Shown one piece after another: positions 61,576 through 64,000 of a stretch of DNA of 64,000 bases. The notes beneath the pieces were generated by a model. That model was not told the origin of the DNA. It saw nothing but the letters and a program-made list of their open reading frames with translations, and searched no databases. Position 1 is the first letter of the stretch; every line of letters begins with the position of its first letter. Origin of the DNA: Streptomyces sp. Ag109_O5-1 (GTDB taxonomy: Bacteria > Actinomycetota > Actinomycetes > Streptomycetales > Streptomycetaceae); the NCBI RefSeq assembly GCF_003814875.1, contig NZ_RKQF01000001.1:1736001-1800000 (forward strand), given 5' to 3'. Made by a program: the position numbers and the translations under genes.

Positions 61576-63402
61576 GTGGACCTGCACTTCGGCGACAGCA
61601 GACCGACGGACGACGAACGGGCCGCCGTGGACGCCTTGCTGGGCCCTCCGGAGTCCTCCTGGGAGGGCGCCGACCGCACCGACGCGGATCTGCGCTGGGC
61701 GCGCGGCGGCCGCGAGGCCCGGGACCGCCGGGACCTGCTGCTGCCGGGGCTGCATGCCCTCAACGACCGGATCGGCTGGATCAGCGAGGGCGCCCTCGAC
61801 TACCTGTGCCGCCGTCTGACGGTCCCCCCGGCCGAGGCCTACGGCGTCGCCACCTTCTACGCCATGTTCTCCGTCAGGCCCCGCCCGGCCACCGTCCTGC
61901 ACATCTGCACGGACCTGGCGTGCACGGCGGCCGGGGCGGCCGGGCTGTGCGACGGGGCGGAGGCGGCTCTCGGCCCTGGGGTGCACGTCGAGCGCAGCCC
62001 GTGCCTGGGCCTGTGCGAGCGCGCCCCGGCGGCCCTCGCCGTCCGGGCGGGCGACCCGGTGCGTACGGCGGTGTCGGCCCCGGCTACCGTCGAGGCGGCC
62101 GTCCTCGCGGCCACCGCACCGGACTCGGCGCCGCAGGAACCGCCGGCGGCGACGGCCGTGCCCCAGGCGGGTCAGGAGGGTCAGGAGGGTCTGATCCTGT
62201 TGAAACGGGTCGGCGTGGTCGATCCGTCGTCCCTCGACGACTACCGGGCGAACGGCGGCTGCACCGCCCTGCGCCGCGCCTTCGAGCTCGGGCCGGCCGG
62301 GGTCATCCGCGAGGTCACCGACTCCGGTCTGGTCGGGCGCGGCGGGGCCGCCTTCCCCACCGGCCGCAAATGGCAGGCCACGGCGTCCCAGCCGGACCGT
62401 CCGCACTACCTGGTCTGCAACGCCGACGAATCCGAGCCGGGCACCTTCAAGGACCGCGTGATCATGGAGGGCGATCCGTACGCGCTGGTCGAGGCGATGA
62501 CGATCGCGGCGTATGCGATCGGCGCGCACCGGGGTCTCGTCTACATCCGCGGTGAGTATCCGCGAGCGATACATCGCATACAGCATGCGGTCGACCAGGC
62601 GCGCGCCCGTGGCTTACTCGGCGACGACGTCCTCGGGCAGGGGTTCGCCTTCGACATCGAGATCCGGCGGGGTGCGGGGGCGTACATCTGCGGTGAGGAG
62701 ACGGCCCTGTTCAACTCGATCGAGGGGTACCGGGGCGAGCCGCGTTCCAAGCCGCCGTTCCCCGTGGAGAAGGGGCTGTTCGGGAAGCCGACGGTCGAGA
62801 ACAACGTGGAGACGCTGGTCAACGTCCTGCCGATCCTGACCATGGGCGCGCCGGCGTACGCGGCGATCGGGACGGAGCGGTCGACCGGTCCGAAGCTGTT
62901 CTGTGTGTCCGGGTGCGTGGCCCGGCCGGGCGTCTACGAACTCCCCTTCGGTGCGACGCTCGGCGAGCTCCTCCGGCTGGCCGGGGTGCGGGACGGGTTG
63001 CGGGCGGTGCTGCTCGGCGGCGCCGCGGGCGGCTTCGTACGGCCGGACGAACTCGGCATCCCGCTCACCTTCGAAGGCACCCGGGAGGCCGGCACCACAC
63101 TCGGCTCGGGCGTGGTGATGGCCTTCGACGACACCGTGCCGCTCCCTGGGCTCCTGCTCCGGATAGCCCGGTTCTTCCGGGAGGAGTCCTGTGGGCAGTG
63201 CGTGCCGTGCCGGGTCGGGACGGTCCGGCAGGAGGAGGCGCTGCACCGGATCGTGACACGCACGGGCGCCGACGCGGCCGGGGACATCGCCCTGCTGCGC
63301 GAGGTCGGCCGGGCGATGCGGGACGCCTCGATCTGCGGTCTCGGGCAGACCGCCTGGAACGCCGTGGAATCCGCCATCGACCGTCTGGGGGCGTACGAAT
63401 GA
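61576..63402 (+). CDS. NuoE-NuoF fusion, FDH diaphorase subunit
   Basis: 608 codons from GTG 61576 (GAGGTGA upstream; GTG 61567 is an alternative). The NuoE-like part (residues 1-160) has the [2Fe-2S] ligands in CTDLACTAAG and CLGLCERAP. A linker rich in P/A/Q (AGQEGQEGL) follows. The NuoF-like part has the FMN loop GRGGAAFPTGRKW, NADH region ESEPGTFKDRVIM, GAGAYICGEETALFNSIEG and the [4Fe-4S] motif ESCGQCVPCRVG. It passes electrons from formate to NAD+. A TTA codon lies at 62614-62616. Fusions of this kind are known in NAD-dependent formate dehydrogenases and hydrogenases. Confidence 0.92.
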   Translation: MDLHFGDSRPTDDERAAVDALLGPPESSWEGADRTDADLRWARGGREARDRRDLLLPGLHALNDRIGWISEGALDYLCRRLTVPPAEAYGVATFYAMFSVRPRPATVLHICTDLACTAAGAAGLCDGAEAALGPGVHVERSPCLGLCERAPAALAVRAGDPVRTAVSAPATVEAAVLAATAPDSAPQEPPAATAVPQAGQEGQEGLILLKRVGVVDPSSLDDYRANGGCTALRRAFELGPAGVIREVTDSGLVGRGGAAFPTGRKWQATASQPDRPHYLVCNADESEPGTFKDRVIMEGDPYALVEAMTIAAYAIGAHRGLVYIRGEYPRAIHRIQHAVDQARARGLLGDDVLGQGFAFDIEIRRGAGAYICGEETALFNSIEGYRGEPRSKPPFPVEKGLFGKPTVENNVETLVNVLPILTMGAPAYAAIGTERSTGPKLFCVSGCVARPGVYELPFGATLGELLRLAGVRDGLRAVLLGGAAGGFVRPDELGIPLTFEGTREAGTTLGSGVVMAFDDTVPLPGLLLRIARFFREESCGQCVPCRVGTVRQEEALHRIVTRTGADAAGDIALLREVGRAMRDASICGLGQTAWNAVESAIDRLGAYE

Positions 63403-64000
63403 CCGTCACACCGCTGGGGATCCCGCGCCGGCTGCTGGAGTTCACGATCGACGGCCAGGAGGTGCGGGTCCCGGAGTGCTCGACGATCCTGGACGCGTGC
63501 CGGACGGCAGGCAAGGACGTCCCGACGCTGTGCGAGGGGGACACCCTGCGCCCGAAGAACGCCTGCCGGGTGTGTGTGGTGGAGGTGGAGGGGTCCCGGA
63601 CGCTGGTGCCCGCCTGCTCCCGGAAGGCCGAGCCTGGGATGGTCGTGAAGACCGGCACCGAACGCGTCCGGCACAGCCGGAAGCTCGTGCTGGAGCTACT
63701 GGCCTCCTCGGTGGACCTGTCGACGACCCCGCGCGCCGCCGAATGGATCAAGGAGTACGAGGCGAAGCCGGACCGCTTCGGCCCCGACGCGGCCCGGCTC
63801 GATGAGGAACCCAGGGTCGACAACGATCTGTACGTCCGCGACTACGGCAAGTGCATCCTCTGCTACAAGTGCGTGGACGCCTGTGGCGACCAGTGGCAGA
63901 ACAGTTTCGCGATATCCGTCTCCGGGCGCGGTTTCGACGCCCGGATCGCCGTCGAGCACGACGCCCCGCTGACCGACTCGGCGTGCGTCTACTGCGGGAA
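63399..64000 (+). CDS. FDH iron-sulfur subunit, NuoG-like (partial)
   Basis: At least 200 codons; it runs off the window end. ATG 63399 overlaps the previous stop by 4 nt. A plant-type [2Fe-2S] ferredoxin domain has ligands C45, C56, C59 and C73 (TLCEGD, NACRVCVVEVEG, PACSRK). It is followed by a NuoG-like His/Cys helix region (RVRHSRKLVLELL) and a [4Fe-4S] motif CILCYKCVDACGDQW; the window ends in CVYCG. It probably carries the Fe-S clusters missing from the Mo subunit and links formate oxidation to the NuoE-NuoF fusion. Confidence 0.85.
   Translation, partial: MTVTPLGIPRRLLEFTIDGQEVRVPECSTILDACRTAGKDVPTLCEGDTLRPKNACRVCVVEVEGSRTLVPACSRKAEPGMVVKTGTERVRHSRKLVLELLASSVDLSTTPRAAEWIKEYEAKPDRFGPDAARLDEEPRVDNDLYVRDYGKCILCYKCVDACGDQWQNSFAISVSGRGFDARIAVEHDAPLTDSACVYCG

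Overview
The window is high-GC actinomycete DNA and almost certainly comes from a Streptomyces chromosome. Supporting signs are strong GC3 bias, GTG and TTG starts with GGAGG-type ribosome binding sites, ATGA-type gene overlaps, an F420/LLM oxidoreductase, FCD-GntR, MarR and NarL regulators, WXG/RHS secreted-toxin genes, and rare TTA (bldA) codons in selected genes. It splits into two unlike halves at a tRNA-Leu(GAG) gene at 40188-40272.

Left half (about 1-40.2 kb): an accessory mosaic. Positions 1-11 kb hold small conserved unknowns, a von Willebrand A gene and a secreted-toxin gene that meet head to head with both 5' ends missing (junction near 2485), and a 1473-codon WXG-RHS polymorphic toxin with a partner gene upstream and a 1-nt-overlapping immunity candidate downstream. 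At 12-17.5 kb are an XRE-STAND ATPase regulator and, separately, a two-gene operon: a nucleoside deoxyribosyltransferase/TIR-like protein fused to S1-like domains, followed by a two-TM protein. I regard this operon as the best candidate for an undescribed conflict system. At 17.8-21.5 kb an IS630-type unit carrying a phosphotransferase passenger sits inside an older IS630 remnant, followed by a broken quinone reductase. At 21.7-26.3 kb a two-component system diverges from an ABC exporter operon. At 26.7-31.2 kb are a pentapeptide-repeat membrane protein, a monooxygenase-like protein, IS21 and IS5-type relics and a double-winged-helix protein. At 31.3-35.3 kb is a graveyard of toxin tips and immunity genes split by an IS256 element. 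At 37.2-40.2 kb IS5, ISL3, NTF2-like, quinone-reductase and serine-recombinase fragments are stacked up to the tRNA 3' end, which looks like the attachment edge of an integrated element.

Right half (40.3-64 kb): an intact, orderly region dominated by an oxalate/formate catabolic supercluster. Three OFA-family MFS antiporters (one with a tiny overlapping small-subunit gene) would exchange oxalate and formate. A strongly recognisable formyl-CoA:oxalate CoA-transferase (frc), an NDP-forming acyl-CoA synthetase and a sucCD pair would make oxalyl-CoA. A ThDP enzyme would decarboxylate it to formyl-CoA. A PanE2-like reductase could instead reduce oxalyl-CoA to glyoxylate. A split NAD-dependent formate dehydrogenase (Mo subunit, NuoE-NuoF fusion, NuoG-like Fe-S subunit running off the window) would oxidise formate. 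An FCD-GntR gene in the cluster is the probable regulator: related ACTGTA/TTCGTC(G/T)AC motifs occur in its own promoter, in the sucCD/oxc divergent promoter and in the antiporter/reductase divergent promoter. An EACC1-caspase pair, a type known from actinobacterial conflict systems, is embedded in the middle of the cluster.

Coordinates of intact genes are reliable. Starts are inferred from ribosome binding sites and overlaps. Functions of toxins, immunity proteins and the ThDP enzyme rest on motifs and context, without database searches.
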